This document shows, piece by piece, positions 37,476 through 45,847 of a DNA stretch of 64,000 nucleotides. Origin of the DNA: Mucilaginibacter sp. (GTDB taxonomy: Bacteria > Bacteroidota > Bacteroidia > Sphingobacteriales > Sphingobacteriaceae); assembly GCA_028288025.1 (NCBI GenBank), contig JAQBOM010000004.1, forward strand, positions 124,001 through 188,000, in the 5' to 3' direction. The translations under genes were made by a program, and so were the position numbers. The first letter of the stretch is position 1; the number at the start of each line of letters is the position of its first letter. Under the pieces are notes generated by a model that worked only from the letters and a program-made list of their open reading frames with translations, had not been told where the DNA came from and searched no databases.

Positions 37476-38045
37476 ATGGATTTTTTTAACCAGCCAATTA
37501 AACCTAATGATGCAGGCGATGAGCAACTGCTAAATAGCTATCGTAAAAACGGTGACCTGGCTACTTTAGGCCGGCTTTTTGAAGGATATGTACCGCTGGT
37601 ATATGGCGTATGCCTGAAATACCTGCGGGACGAGGAAGAGTCAAAGGACGCTGTGATGGCAATATTTGAAGAATTGACAATCAAAGTAAAAAAATACGAA
37701 ATAAAGCAATTCCGCAGCTGGTTATATGTGTTGAGCCGGAACTATTGTTTGATGCAGCTGCGTTCGGGGAAAAAAATGGAAACCATTAATGTGGATAATG
37801 TTATGGAATCCTCGTTTTTTTTGAATCCTGATAACGATAGAGGCGAAGAGGCAATGATAGCTCTTGAACGATGTATCGATAAGCTGCCCCCGGCCCAAAA
37901 ACAAAGCATCGGGTTATTTTATTTAAAAGAGCAATGTTACAAGGAGATCGCCGGGGCTACGGGTTTCAGCTTAAATGAGGTGAAAAGCTATATACAGAAC
38001 GGTAAACGCAATCTCAAAATTTGTTTGGAGAAAAATAGTGAGTAA
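37476..38045 (+). CDS. ECF-type RNA polymerase sigma factor
   Basis: The 189-residue protein has region 2 (about 20-95, FEGYVPLVYGVCLKYLRDEEESKDAVMAIFEEL, quoted in part) and region 4 (about 125-185, LPPAQKQSIGLFYLKEQCYKEIAGATGFS then VKSYIQNGKRNLKICL, also in parts). No region 1.1 or 3 is seen, as expected for ECF factors. The following gene, overlapping by 8 nt, encodes a one-pass membrane protein that is the probable anti-sigma factor. The divergent vWA gene is a plausible target. Confidence 0.92.
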   Translation: MDFFNQPIKPNDAGDEQLLNSYRKNGDLATLGRLFEGYVPLVYGVCLKYLRDEEESKDAVMAIFEELTIKVKKYEIKQFRSWLYVLSRNYCLMQLRSGKKMETINVDNVMESSFFLNPDNDRGEEAMIALERCIDKLPPAQKQSIGLFYLKEQCYKEIAGATGFSLNEVKSYIQNGKRNLKICLEKNSE

Positions 38046-39330
38046 AAAAGAAACTGACATATTGTTGATCAGGAAGTATCTGAACGGGGAACTGGATGCC
38101 CGTGCTATGCACCAACTTGAGAAACGGGCGCAGGATGACCCGTTTTTAATGGATGCGATTGAAGGATATGAAAAGGCAGGCAGCGACCAACAACCCCACC
38201 TTGACGAACTCGGCGGTCGTTTGCAACAGCGGGTGATCAGGAAGGAAAGACGTATAATTCCGATGAAATTTATCGCAATCGCGGCTTCTATACTGGTGGT
38301 TTTAACTATAGGCGCACTTTGGCTTTACAAAACCCAGCCGCAGAAAACAAAGACCGCACAGGTAGCTACGACCGAAATTAAGGCAAAGCCAGTTCTGCCC
38401 CCACAAACTGACATTACAAAACCTGACACCACAAAAACTGTTGAAATAGCAACTTTAAGGTCAAAGCCCCGTCTCATCCATGCAAAAAAATCAGCTACAG
38501 CAAACAAACAGGTTATGGCTGTTCCCGGTCCGGTTATTGTTGCGGACGAGATAGCCAGCCTTAATAGTAAAAGTAAAGATAAGCAGCTGAAGGATACTGT
38601 TCCTTTAAACGAAGTTATCGTAATGGGGTATACAACCCAAAGAAAAAAGGATGTAGCGGCGTCAATGACGACGGTTTCACCCGGGGTTGAGCGGTTGTTG
38701 CAGGGGCGTGCAGCGGGAGTAATGATAAGGGGCACGGGAGCAAATAATATTAACGTTCCAAAGAAAACGATAAAGGGCAAAATAATCGGCAAGTATGACG
38801 GCCTGCCCATTGTAGGTGCCACCGTTAGGGTGCAAGGGACTAACGCCAGCACTATAACCGACGCAAACGGCATGTTTAACTTATCTGCCGATAGCACCAA
38901 ATCTAAGCTGATCGTTGCCTATATTGGTTACACCGCCCGCCAGGTTAATATCCGGCAACGTGATTCGTTGAACACCATAGCACTTGAGCCAGCCAATGCC
39001 ACGCTTGCTGAGGTAGTGGTAACAGGTTATACCAACACGGCGGCAACGGACAATGCAACAGTTACAAATGCGCACCCGCAAGCAGGGTGGAGTGGCTTCA
39101 AAAAATATTTAAAAGAAAATGCTGTTTCCCCTGACGGTAAAGCGGGCGTTGTGAAATTGTCATTCCAGGTGGATAGGGCAGGAGCGGTAAGCGATATTGC
39201 TGTCGTAAAGGGATTAAGCCCGGCAACAGATCAAAAGGCCATCGAACTGATAAAAAACGGCCCACCATGGACCGGAAGTTCAACAGGAAAACCTGAAAAA
39301 GTAAAAGTGCGTTTGAAGTTTGTAAAATGA
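38038..39330 (+). CDS. Probable anti-sigma factor fused to carboxypeptidase-regulatory and TonB-C-like domains
   Basis: The 430-residue protein starts with GTG inside the sigma gene (8-nt overlap). The cytoplasmic N-terminus (1-75) has a zinc-free anti-sigma look (IRKYLNGELDARAMHQLEKR). One membrane helix follows (about 79-99). The periplasmic part has a plug-like phrase (NEVIVMGYTTQRKKDV, LLQGRAAGVMI), a CarboxypepD_reg-like domain (about 242-320), a second VVVTGY phrase and a C-terminal TonB-C-like domain (about 350-430, AGVVKLSFQVDRAGAVSDIAVVKG). This is like the trans-envelope signalling plan of Fec-type systems, but with transporter pieces on the anti-sigma itself. Substrate unknown. Confidence 0.82.
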   Translation: MSKKETDILLIRKYLNGELDARAMHQLEKRAQDDPFLMDAIEGYEKAGSDQQPHLDELGGRLQQRVIRKERRIIPMKFIAIAASILVVLTIGALWLYKTQPQKTKTAQVATTEIKAKPVLPPQTDITKPDTTKTVEIATLRSKPRLIHAKKSATANKQVMAVPGPVIVADEIASLNSKSKDKQLKDTVPLNEVIVMGYTTQRKKDVAASMTTVSPGVERLLQGRAAGVMIRGTGANNINVPKKTIKGKIIGKYDGLPIVGATVRVQGTNASTITDANGMFNLSADSTKSKLIVAYIGYTARQVNIRQRDSLNTIALEPANATLAEVVVTGYTNTAATDNATVTNAHPQAGWSGFKKYLKENAVSPDGKAGVVKLSFQVDRAGAVSDIAVVKGLSPATDQKAIELIKNGPPWTGSSTGKPEKVKVRLKFVK

Positions 39331-39332
39331 AC

Positions 39333-40037
39333 TTACAACTTCTGATTCTTATCTGCGAAAGAGAAAATCTTTTGCAATAACGGGGTGCTGCGGGCGCCAA
39401 CGTTTTTACGGATATTCAACTCCTCTAATGCTATTTGATAAAACAACCCGTCGATAGACTTTTGGGTCACATACTCACTGATATCAGGATTCATCTTTCT
39501 CACAAAAGGGATTTGGTTGTATTGATTAACCGCGTCGCCGTAATACCTTGTGGCACCGGTTTTATTTAAGCTGGTTTGAATGACCGGCTTAAAGGAAACA
39601 GTTAGCTGGCCGGTGGTTGTTTGTTTAAAATACTGGGTTGCAGAATCCTGACCGCCAAGTAATATATTGGTCACATCCTTTAGTGACATTTGCCTGATGG
39701 CGTTGATGAAAATGGGCCGTGCCTGTTTGGCGGCGTCTTCGGCAGCGCGGTTTAGCGAAAGTATTACGTTGTCGCAAAGCTTGTTGAATCCAAATTTCCG
39801 TAACGTTTTTTCAGCTTTTTGCGCTTGCGGCGGAAAAAGGATCTTTACAGCGGCGTTGGCAAAAAAACCGTCAACCTGCGAAAGTTGATCAGCGCTTTTT
39901 GATGTGGCTAGTTCCAATGCTTGTTTTAAGCCATTACCGATCTCGAAAGGTGACGGTTTAGCCGGTTGAGCGTTATTAAAACCTGATAAAGTGATCAATA
40001 AAAAAATGACAGGGAAAAACAGAACCGCTTTTTTCAT
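39333..40037 (-). CDS. DUF4197 family secreted protein
   Basis: The 234-residue product has a signal peptide (MKKAVLFFPVIFLLITLSGF) and the DUF4197 layout: GLKQALELATSKSADQLS, a helical centre with ILFPPQAQKAEKTLRKFGF, LLGGQDSATQYFKQTT, and the ending VTQKSIDGLFYQIALEE followed by IRKNVGARSTPLLQKIF. The family is widespread in Gram-negative bacteria, located in the periplasm, and its function is unknown. Its stop lies 2 bp from the convergent anti-sigma stop, so no intergenic terminator fits between. Confidence 0.88.
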   Translation of the reverse strand: MKKAVLFFPVIFLLITLSGFNNAQPAKPSPFEIGNGLKQALELATSKSADQLSQVDGFFANAAVKILFPPQAQKAEKTLRKFGFNKLCDNVILSLNRAAEDAAKQARPIFINAIRQMSLKDVTNILLGGQDSATQYFKQTTTGQLTVSFKPVIQTSLNKTGATRYYGDAVNQYNQIPFVRKMNPDISEYVTQKSIDGLFYQIALEELNIRKNVGARSTPLLQKIFSFADKNQKL

Positions 40038-40069
40038 AATGTGGTGGTTAATGAACGATTATCAAGCAA

Positions 40070-41080
40070 TTATAGTACCGCTCTTAATAACGTGAATATA
40101 CCCGCTGCAATAAGCGCGGATACAGGAATGGTAATGATCCACGCCCAGATAATGTTAATGGTTAATCCCCAGCGCACGGCCGAAAGGCGTTTTGTTAAAC
40201 CCACACCAATGATGGAGCCGGTTGTTGTATGCGTGGTTGAAACCGGGATGCCAAATTTTTGTGTGAAAAATAATGTTAACGCCGCTGCGGTTTCGGCGCT
40301 TACGCCTTCCAGCGGGGTTATCTTGGTTATCCTGGAGCCCATTGTTTTAACAATTCGCCAGCCGCCCGACATTGTGCCCAGCGCGATAGCCGAATAACAG
40401 GCCAGCGGGATCCAATTGGGCATTGGGTCGCCTGCTTTAATAATATGCGCCGTGAAAATAGCCACATATAATATACCCATTACTTTTTGCGCATCGTTAC
40501 CGCCATGTGCAAAACTTAACGCGGCGGACGAGACCAACTGCAGCCGTTTAAACCAGCGTTCGGCAATTGACGGCCTTGCGTTTTTACATATATGCAGTAT
40601 TGTTATCGTTACGATATAAGCCATTAGCAGACCTATAAACGGTGCTAATACAATATAAGCTAAAATGGGCAGTATATAATGCATGTTCACGGCGCTTAGC
40701 CCGCTTGCTCCCATATACAGTGCATTGGTTATACCTGCACCGGCAAATCCGCCAATAAGTGTGTGCGATGAGCTCGACGGTATACCGAACCACCAGGTAG
40801 CCAGGTTCCAGGTAATTGCTGCTATTAAACCGGAAAGTATTACGTTCATCGTAATAAAATTTGCCAGTACAATTTTCGAGATGGTATTGGCAACATTATG
40901 CTCTTTAACAAAAAAGTAAACAATAAAATTGAAAGCAGCCGCCCACAGCACAGCCTGAAAAGGGGTTAGTACTTTTGTGGATACAATGGTGGCGATGGAG
41001 TTGGCGGCGTCATGAAAGCCGTTGGTATAGTCGAATATAAGCGCCAGACAAACAACAATTACAAGTACGGGAGTTACCAT
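40070..41080 (-). CDS. Low-affinity inorganic phosphate transporter, Pit family
   Basis: The 336-residue membrane protein moves phosphate (as metal phosphate) with protons. It has the two inverted PiT signatures: FDYTNGFHDAANSIATIVST near residues 16-35 and FAHGGNDAQKVMGI near 200, plus PVSTTHTTTGSIIGVG at about 290. About ten membrane helices are seen. Length is at the short end of the family, similar to other Bacteroidota members. It follows the DUF47 gene by 6 bp, the usual partner arrangement. Confidence 0.94.
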   Translation of the reverse strand: MVTPVLVIVVCLALIFDYTNGFHDAANSIATIVSTKVLTPFQAVLWAAAFNFIVYFFVKEHNVANTISKIVLANFITMNVILSGLIAAITWNLATWWFGIPSSSSHTLIGGFAGAGITNALYMGASGLSAVNMHYILPILAYIVLAPFIGLLMAYIVTITILHICKNARPSIAERWFKRLQLVSSAALSFAHGGNDAQKVMGILYVAIFTAHIIKAGDPMPNWIPLACYSAIALGTMSGGWRIVKTMGSRITKITPLEGVSAETAAALTLFFTQKFGIPVSTTHTTTGSIIGVGLTKRLSAVRWGLTINIIWAWIITIPVSALIAAGIFTLLRAVL

Positions 41081-41086
41081 TGCTTA

Positions 41087-41737
41087 CTATGCGTTTTTAA
41101 CTAAAATAGATTCCATTACGTCCGCGGCATCTTCGCACATATCGGTGGCGGTTTCCAGGGTGGCTAATATCTCTTTGTATTTAATTAAACGGATGGCGTC
41201 TTTTTCATATAAAAACAAATCGGCAACAGCACGGTCGAAAACATAATCGGCCTGGTTTTCGATGCTGTTGATACGGATGCACGAATCGGCGATATTCCGG
41301 ACATTTTTTAAGTCTTTTAATTCTCTTATTGCTTTTTCCAACTCAACGCCGCCCTGTAAAATCAGCTCCGAAAGTTTTTTAATGGGTACATTAAAGTCAT
41401 CTATCCTATACAGGCTCATGCGGTTGGCGGCACCCTGTATGTTATCGGCAACATCGTCAATGGCTGATGCCAGTAAGTGTATATCCTCGCGGTCAAAGGG
41501 TGTTATAAAGTTTTTACCCAGCTCCAGGTGTATCTGGTGGGTTATTTCATCTCCTTTATTTTCGAGCTTATCTATCTGTTTGATCAATTCTTCGCGGGTA
41601 TCCGGATTGGTGGAATTAACGGTTTCAACCAATATGGTTGCCATAGCTACAACATTGTTTGCAGCCTGCTCAAATAGCGCGGAAAAGATTTTTTTATCTT
41701 TTGGTACAAAATATTGGAAGATACTGTTGAGTGACAT
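41087..41737 (-). CDS. DUF47 / PhoU-like phosphate transport regulator
   Basis: The 216-residue helical protein carries the DUF47 features: FVPKDKKIFSALFEQAANNV at the start, KLENKGDEITHQIHLELGKNF, TPFDREDIHLLASAIDDVAD (the metal-binding ExxxD-like positions) and CEDAADVMESILVKNA at the end. DUF47 proteins, structural relatives of PhoU, are coupled to Pit transporters and control or assist them. It lies upstream of the Pit gene in the same operon. Confidence 0.93.
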   Translation of the reverse strand: MSLNSIFQYFVPKDKKIFSALFEQAANNVVAMATILVETVNSTNPDTREELIKQIDKLENKGDEITHQIHLELGKNFITPFDREDIHLLASAIDDVADNIQGAANRMSLYRIDDFNVPIKKLSELILQGGVELEKAIRELKDLKNVRNIADSCIRINSIENQADYVFDRAVADLFLYEKDAIRLIKYKEILATLETATDMCEDAADVMESILVKNA

Positions 41738-41784
41738 TTTTGTTAAGATTTGGCCAAAGGTAACTTTGCAATGTTAAGTTAATG

Positions 41785-42849
41785 TTAATTTTTCAGAACA
41801 GGTATGTTAGAGAAAGGTAAAGTCTGCTTTGATTTTTGCAGCGTAAAACCAAAAGTTGACCCCAAACCTTCGGTACTGCGAACATTTATGGTTTGCTCGT
41901 GTGCTTCAATAATGTGCTTAACAATAGCCAAACCTAAACCCGACCCGCCGATTTGCCTTGAGCGACTGGTGTCAGTCCTGAAAAAGCGCTCGAATAAACG
42001 CGGAAGATACTTTTCTTCGATTCCAATGCCATCGTCAGTAACTTCAACCAAAACCTGGTCGTGCAATTCAAACAGGCTAACCGCTGTTGTGCCTTCGTCT
42101 TTTCCATATTTCAATGAATTATCAATCAGGTTAACCAGTACCTGCCGGATCTTTTCACGATCAGCATTCACTAAAGTAGGTTCGTCATACTTTTGCTTGA
42201 ATAGTAGTTTGATGTCGTGTTTCCGGGCTTTAGTTTCCATTGATTCAAAAACCTCTTTGATCAGGTCATTTATTTTAAAGCGGGTAAGATTCACGGGTAT
42301 TTCACCGGATTCCAGTTTCGATATCTCATCAAGATCCTCTATAAGGTAACTCAGCCTGTCCACATTTTTAGCGGCTTTTTCGAGAAACTGCCGCGCCAGT
42401 TCTCTGTCGTCAAAACCGTCATCCTGCAGGGCTTCAATATAACCCTGGATCGCAAAAAGCGGGGTCTTAAACTCGTGGGAGATATTCGATAAAAAATCGC
42501 GCCTGAACTTTTCCTGCTTGCGTAGCTCATCTATTTCGGTTTTCTTTTCGCGGGCCCATTCTTTCACTTCGGCTTCCACATCGTTGATCGGGTCGGCGCT
42601 GATGTGTTCGCCAAGCGCGTCCCGCAGGTCGCGGCCGAGTTTTAAGTTATGAATCAGTTTATAGATGAGCTTTATTTTCGAGTAAACATATTTTTCTATC
42701 AGGTAATAGAAAACCAAAAAACTGGTAACCAGCGTAACCAGGAATGTTATGGCTACATCATACCAGCTATGACGAAAATAAAAATTTACAGCAGCAAGGG
42801 CAATGGCAACAGCCGCCGCATTAATCAGGACAAGTATGCGAAATTTCAT
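41785..42849 (-). CDS. PhoR-like two-pass sensor histidine kinase
   Basis: The 354-residue kinase has two N-terminal membrane segments (about 4-24 and 33-54) with almost no periplasmic loop, a HAMP-like linker (about 60-105), H125 in SNISHEFKTPLFAIQGYIEA and a full HATPase (NLIDNSLKYGKDEG, DDGIGIEEKYLPRLFERFFR, GSGLGLAIVKHI). The layout matches PhoR-like kinases that respond to phosphate status. It lies 47 bp upstream of the DUF47-Pit genes on the same strand, which supports a phosphate link. No PhoB-type regulator gene lies in the window. Confidence 0.9.
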   Translation of the reverse strand: MKFRILVLINAAAVAIALAAVNFYFRHSWYDVAITFLVTLVTSFLVFYYLIEKYVYSKIKLIYKLIHNLKLGRDLRDALGEHISADPINDVEAEVKEWAREKKTEIDELRKQEKFRRDFLSNISHEFKTPLFAIQGYIEALQDDGFDDRELARQFLEKAAKNVDRLSYLIEDLDEISKLESGEIPVNLTRFKINDLIKEVFESMETKARKHDIKLLFKQKYDEPTLVNADREKIRQVLVNLIDNSLKYGKDEGTTAVSLFELHDQVLVEVTDDGIGIEEKYLPRLFERFFRTDTSRSRQIGGSGLGLAIVKHIIEAHEQTINVRSTEGLGSTFGFTLQKSKQTLPFSNIPVLKN

Positions 42850-42883
42850 ACTTATAAAGGTAGTGATTAGTTAGCAGAGATTG

Positions 42884-42955
42884 GAGATTAGAGGTTAGTC
42901 CGAAAGTCGGAAAAGTCAGTAAACTCCGAAAGTCGCTCAACTAACCTCTAATCTC
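42884..42955. repeat. Perfect 16-bp inverted repeat that includes the end of the YceI gene
   Basis: GAGATTAGAGGTTAGT (42884-42899) and ACTAACCTCTAATCTC (42940-42955) are exact inverse copies with a 40-bp spacer that contains CCGAAAGTCG twice (42900-42909 and 42926-42935). The right arm includes the YceI stop codon at 42948-42950. A diverged relative (GAGGTTAGAG...GATTAGAGATTGG) occurs in the trmD leader near 18452-18484. Confidence 0.7.
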
Positions 42956-43490
42956 TGACCTCTAACTCAGCATCGATATTAACCGTTACATCATTTGAAA
43001 GTATCATGCTACTTTCACCAACGCCAAAGTCAAGGCGGTTTAATTTAAAGACACCTTTGAATGCCATTGCGTTTCCCTTTTGAACGCAGCTAAAAGGTAC
43101 GGCAAGGGTTTTTGTCGTGCCCTTAATAGTAAGATTAAATTGACCAGCATAGTTATTTCCGCTCCTGTGCTTCAATGAAACAGACTTCATGGTGATTTTT
43201 GGATAATGTGCTGCGTCAAAAAACGCATCGCTTTTTAAATGATCATCGCGATCTGCGTTATCTGTGTTAATGGTATTAACATCCACAGAGGCTTCTATTG
43301 AGCTGGATGATAAGTTGGCGGGGTTAAAACGGATATCGGCCTGTAATCCGTTTATTGTTCCGGTAGTGTTGATGCCTAAATTCTTCACCTGGAAGATAAT
43401 GGCAGAATGCTTAATCACATTTTTCTGCAGGACAAACCCCGAGCTAATTATAAAGATCAGCAGTAATTGAAGGAAAGATCTTTTTATCAT
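42948..43490 (-). CDS. YceI family periplasmic lipid-binding protein
   Basis: The 180-residue product has a signal peptide (about 1-22) and an eight-stranded lipocalin-like YceI fold: INGLQADIRFNPANLSSSSIEAS, DDHLKSDAFFDAAHYPKITM, GNYAGQFNLTIKGTTKTLAVP and FKLNRLDFGVGESS. YceI proteins bind isoprenoids or other amphiphiles in the periplasm, and are often stress or pH induced. The last residues (EVRD) and the stop are encoded inside an inverted repeat that looks intergenic in nature, so the C-terminus may have been extended or trimmed by that repeat. Confidence 0.92.
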   Translation of the reverse strand: MIKRSFLQLLLIFIISSGFVLQKNVIKHSAIIFQVKNLGINTTGTINGLQADIRFNPANLSSSSIEASVDVNTINTDNADRDDHLKSDAFFDAAHYPKITMKSVSLKHRSGNNYAGQFNLTIKGTTKTLAVPFSCVQKGNAMAFKGVFKLNRLDFGVGESSMILSNDVTVNIDAELEVRD

Positions 43491-43608
43491 GTCAAATAGT
43501 ACGCTTTATAGTAGTAAGACATTACGCAGTTATGGAAGTTGCTGTGTAATGATGTTTTTACACCGGGCAACAATAGTTAAACTTGTCATGCGGTAAAAGG
43601 TTTAGTCA

Positions 43609-44946
43609 TTAAAACTCCACATGGGCTCTTATTGAAAATACATTTACCGGGCCGCGGTCTTTATTGTATGCGGGATTTAAAATAAACTGGTAATCCGGTG
43701 TGAGGAAGAATTTCTTTTGGAAAACATCAAGCTTATAATACAGCTCGGCTATCAATTCGGGCGCATAATTTAATTTTCCGTCGCCTATTAAAAAGCCATA
43801 TCCGCCGGCTGCCAGGTAGTTGCGGTGTGGTACCGATAAGCCGTTGGCAATAAAAGCTAAACCGGCCTCGTCGGTGATGCGTTTCCATTGGGTGCCTTTC
43901 ATAACGCCGCCAAAGGTTAACGAGCGGTCGATTTCGGTAAAAAACCATGTTTGGGTATGGCCGTCATTAATGCTGGCTTTAGCAAATACGCCAAAGTTCT
44001 TTGTAAGGTATTGATCCATGTTAATGCCGAACCCATATTTATGGCGACCATAACTTTGGGTTGTATCAACATTCGGGGCGGTGGGGTTTAATGCTATGGC
44101 CTGGCTATAATTTCCAAACTTGCCATTATTTAAAAATCCCAATAACCGTAAAGTTCCTTTTTGGCCGCCTATCGCGTATCGTCTTTCGTATTCAATTGTT
44201 TCGGTATTGGCTTTTGCAATTTTAGCATCCCAGGTTGAGGAGTTTGCATGGGTTACCGACATGGTCACGGCAAAACGAAGCGTCCAGGCGGGTTGGCCCA
44301 GTTCAGCATAGGCGCCCAATACATAGCCCCGCGTATTTGCCGGGTAATCCCAGGCAGCGTTATCCATCAAGGCCCAATTCATGAATTGCGAACGCGGGTC
44401 GTGGCTGAAATTGTTCTGGTCAAAAAAATCGCCCATGTTAAATTTCCCCACAGCAAAGGAGAAAAAACGCTTGCTTTTTACACAGGCTAACTGGTTTACA
44501 TCATTTTCAACAGTATCTTTTTCTTTCCCCCATTCAAAATTTTGTTTGAAATACAGGCGGGCGATATAAATTTTATTTTGCACGCCCCCAACCCTAAACG
44601 TCTCGCCGTTCGGGAAACCGGCTATGCCCAATGTTTGACTTAACCCTGATCCACCGGAGAGTTCGGGATTAAAATATGCTTCCGCGCCTTTCCACAGCCG
44701 TGCCGCACCAAAAAAAGTTGTGGTAATGGAGCTTTCTGTTTCTTCTTTTGTTGATAAACTATTTTGCCCGCTATAGAGTGCTTTAAAGGCAGGTTTATAT
44801 TGTGTAATGATGGTTTGCTGGAAATGAAAGTTATAACGCTCCGGGGTCACCGGGGTGTGGTTGCCGGTATCTTTTTTGACAGGCGCTTGGGCGATGACTG
44901 CCTTTACTGCTGCCACTAATATAATAAATGCGTAGATTTTTTTCAT
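43609..44946 (-). CDS. OprB-like carbohydrate porin homologue
   Basis: The 445-residue outer-membrane protein has a signal peptide (MKKIYAFIILVAAVKAVIA-Q), then HFQQTIITQYKPAFKALYSG, SITTTFFGAARLWKGAEAYF and GGSGLSQTLGIAGFPNGE, the OprB family start. Alternating hydrophobic strands and a terminal Phe (FSIRAHVEF) fit a 16-stranded barrel. The sugar role known for OprB cannot be assumed: the promoter carries a DtxR/MntR-like palindrome (45040-45061), and feoAB are nearby. A metal-responsive porin, in the manner of rhizobial MnoP, is my inference. Confidence 0.9.
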   Translation of the reverse strand: MKKIYAFIILVAAVKAVIAQAPVKKDTGNHTPVTPERYNFHFQQTIITQYKPAFKALYSGQNSLSTKEETESSITTTFFGAARLWKGAEAYFNPELSGGSGLSQTLGIAGFPNGETFRVGGVQNKIYIARLYFKQNFEWGKEKDTVENDVNQLACVKSKRFFSFAVGKFNMGDFFDQNNFSHDPRSQFMNWALMDNAAWDYPANTRGYVLGAYAELGQPAWTLRFAVTMSVTHANSSTWDAKIAKANTETIEYERRYAIGGQKGTLRLLGFLNNGKFGNYSQAIALNPTAPNVDTTQSYGRHKYGFGINMDQYLTKNFGVFAKASINDGHTQTWFFTEIDRSLTFGGVMKGTQWKRITDEAGLAFIANGLSVPHRNYLAAGGYGFLIGDGKLNYAPELIAELYYKLDVFQKKFFLTPDYQFILNPAYNKDRGPVNVFSIRAHVEF

Positions 44947-45017
44947 ATCCGGATTTTCAGCGAAATTAATATTTCATTTTGAACTGATTGATTAAAAATG
45001 ATCTCGCATTTCGCATC

Positions 45018-45061
45018 AAATTTAAACAAATCTAATAATAAATTTAGACTTGTCTAAATTT
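45018..45061 (-). promoter_or_regulatory. Porin promoter with two metalloregulator-like palindromes
   Basis: AAATTTAGAC-TT-GTCTAAATTT (45040-45061) is a perfect 22-bp palindrome. A second, imperfect copy (about 45018-45037) matches its core at 13 of 16 positions. On the minus strand TAGATTTG (45027-45034) is an exact TAnnTTTG -7 element inside the second copy, and the -33 region (TTTA) falls in the right arm of the first. An operator covering both core elements suits repression. The sequence looks like DtxR/MntR-type boxes (TTTAG-centred), but the regulator is not in the window. Confidence 0.68.
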
Positions 45062-45124
45062 TCTGAAATATCCATTTATACCTGCTAAAAAAAGCAAATG
45101 GCATCAAAAACAAAATAGTTGAAA

Positions 45125-45736
45125 TTACTTTTCGACAGGCTCAACCTCGGCAACGGCGCTAAACAGATAAATACGCCTTGAATTTACCTCGATACATTTG
45201 TAGCGTGTGCGCAGTTTCTCTTCTTTACGAAATACACGCCCATCTTTTAGTTTAAATAACGATTTAACAGGAAGCTTCTCGACAGTCGTATGCGATTCTT
45301 TAGGCACGTCGTATTTACGCAGCGCCCGGTAAAGGGAAAGGTCTGAACAACTTGAGGCTGCGGGGTTATTAAGATAATTGGTAATGGCATGTTTTACGTC
45401 GGGCGGAAAAACAGCTGTTTCAAAAAAAGGCTGCATCATTTTTTTGAAATTGTTTTTCCATTCGGCGCCATGGGGCTTCGCTTTATGTTTATGTTCGTTC
45501 CAGGTGTGCAGATGCGCAAATTCATGCACCGCGGTAACCAGGAACGCATAGGGGTTCAGATCATAGTTTACAGAGATACGATGTCCCTTGCCGGAATGGG
45601 GCGGCCGGTAATCGCCGAATTTAGAGTTGCGGTTGCGCGAAATTTTGAATTCACATTTAAAGTAGTCGATCCACCGGCCGATAAGCGGGGCGGCATCGGG
45701 CGGGAGATAGGTTGCAAGAATTTTTACTTTATCCAA
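45125..45736 (-). CDS. SprT-like zinc metalloprotease
   Basis: The 203-residue protein has the SprT zinc site: H71-E72-x-x-H75 in VTAVHEFAHLHTW, with H89 in KPHGAEWKNNF as the third ligand. Upstream KFGDYRPPHSGKGHRISVNYDLNPYAFL and downstream KKMMQPFFETAVFPPDV are normal for the bacterial form. The C-terminal wing is present but has only one Cys in RTRYKCIEV, so it lacks a zinc ribbon. The only possible start is TTG at 45736; an in-frame TAA lies two codons upstream. SprT proteins may cleave DNA-protein crosslinks as eukaryotic SPRTN does, but their bacterial role is unproven. Confidence 0.88.
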   Translation of the reverse strand: MDKVKILATYLPPDAAPLIGRWIDYFKCEFKISRNRNSKFGDYRPPHSGKGHRISVNYDLNPYAFLVTAVHEFAHLHTWNEHKHKAKPHGAEWKNNFKKMMQPFFETAVFPPDVKHAITNYLNNPAASSCSDLSLYRALRKYDVPKESHTTVEKLPVKSLFKLKDGRVFRKEEKLRTRYKCIEVNSRRIYLFSAVAEVEPVEK

Positions 45737-45847
45737 TTTTTACCTCGGGTCAAAGATAGGGATTTGAGGGGAAAGGTAAAAGGTAAAAGTGGAGCGTCAA
45801 AGGTAAACGGTGAAATGATAAATAATAGATAGAGCAAAACCTTTCAC

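Noticed and set aside
38325..38900. 191-codon minus-strand frame opposite the anti-sigma gene
   Set aside because: Hydrophobic Val/Leu-rich shadow; the plus-strand product has recognisable domains.
43609..44946. Calling the porin a sugar channel because of the OprB name
   Set aside because: No sugar-utilisation genes are adjacent, and the promoter carries a metalloregulator-like palindrome; substrate left open.
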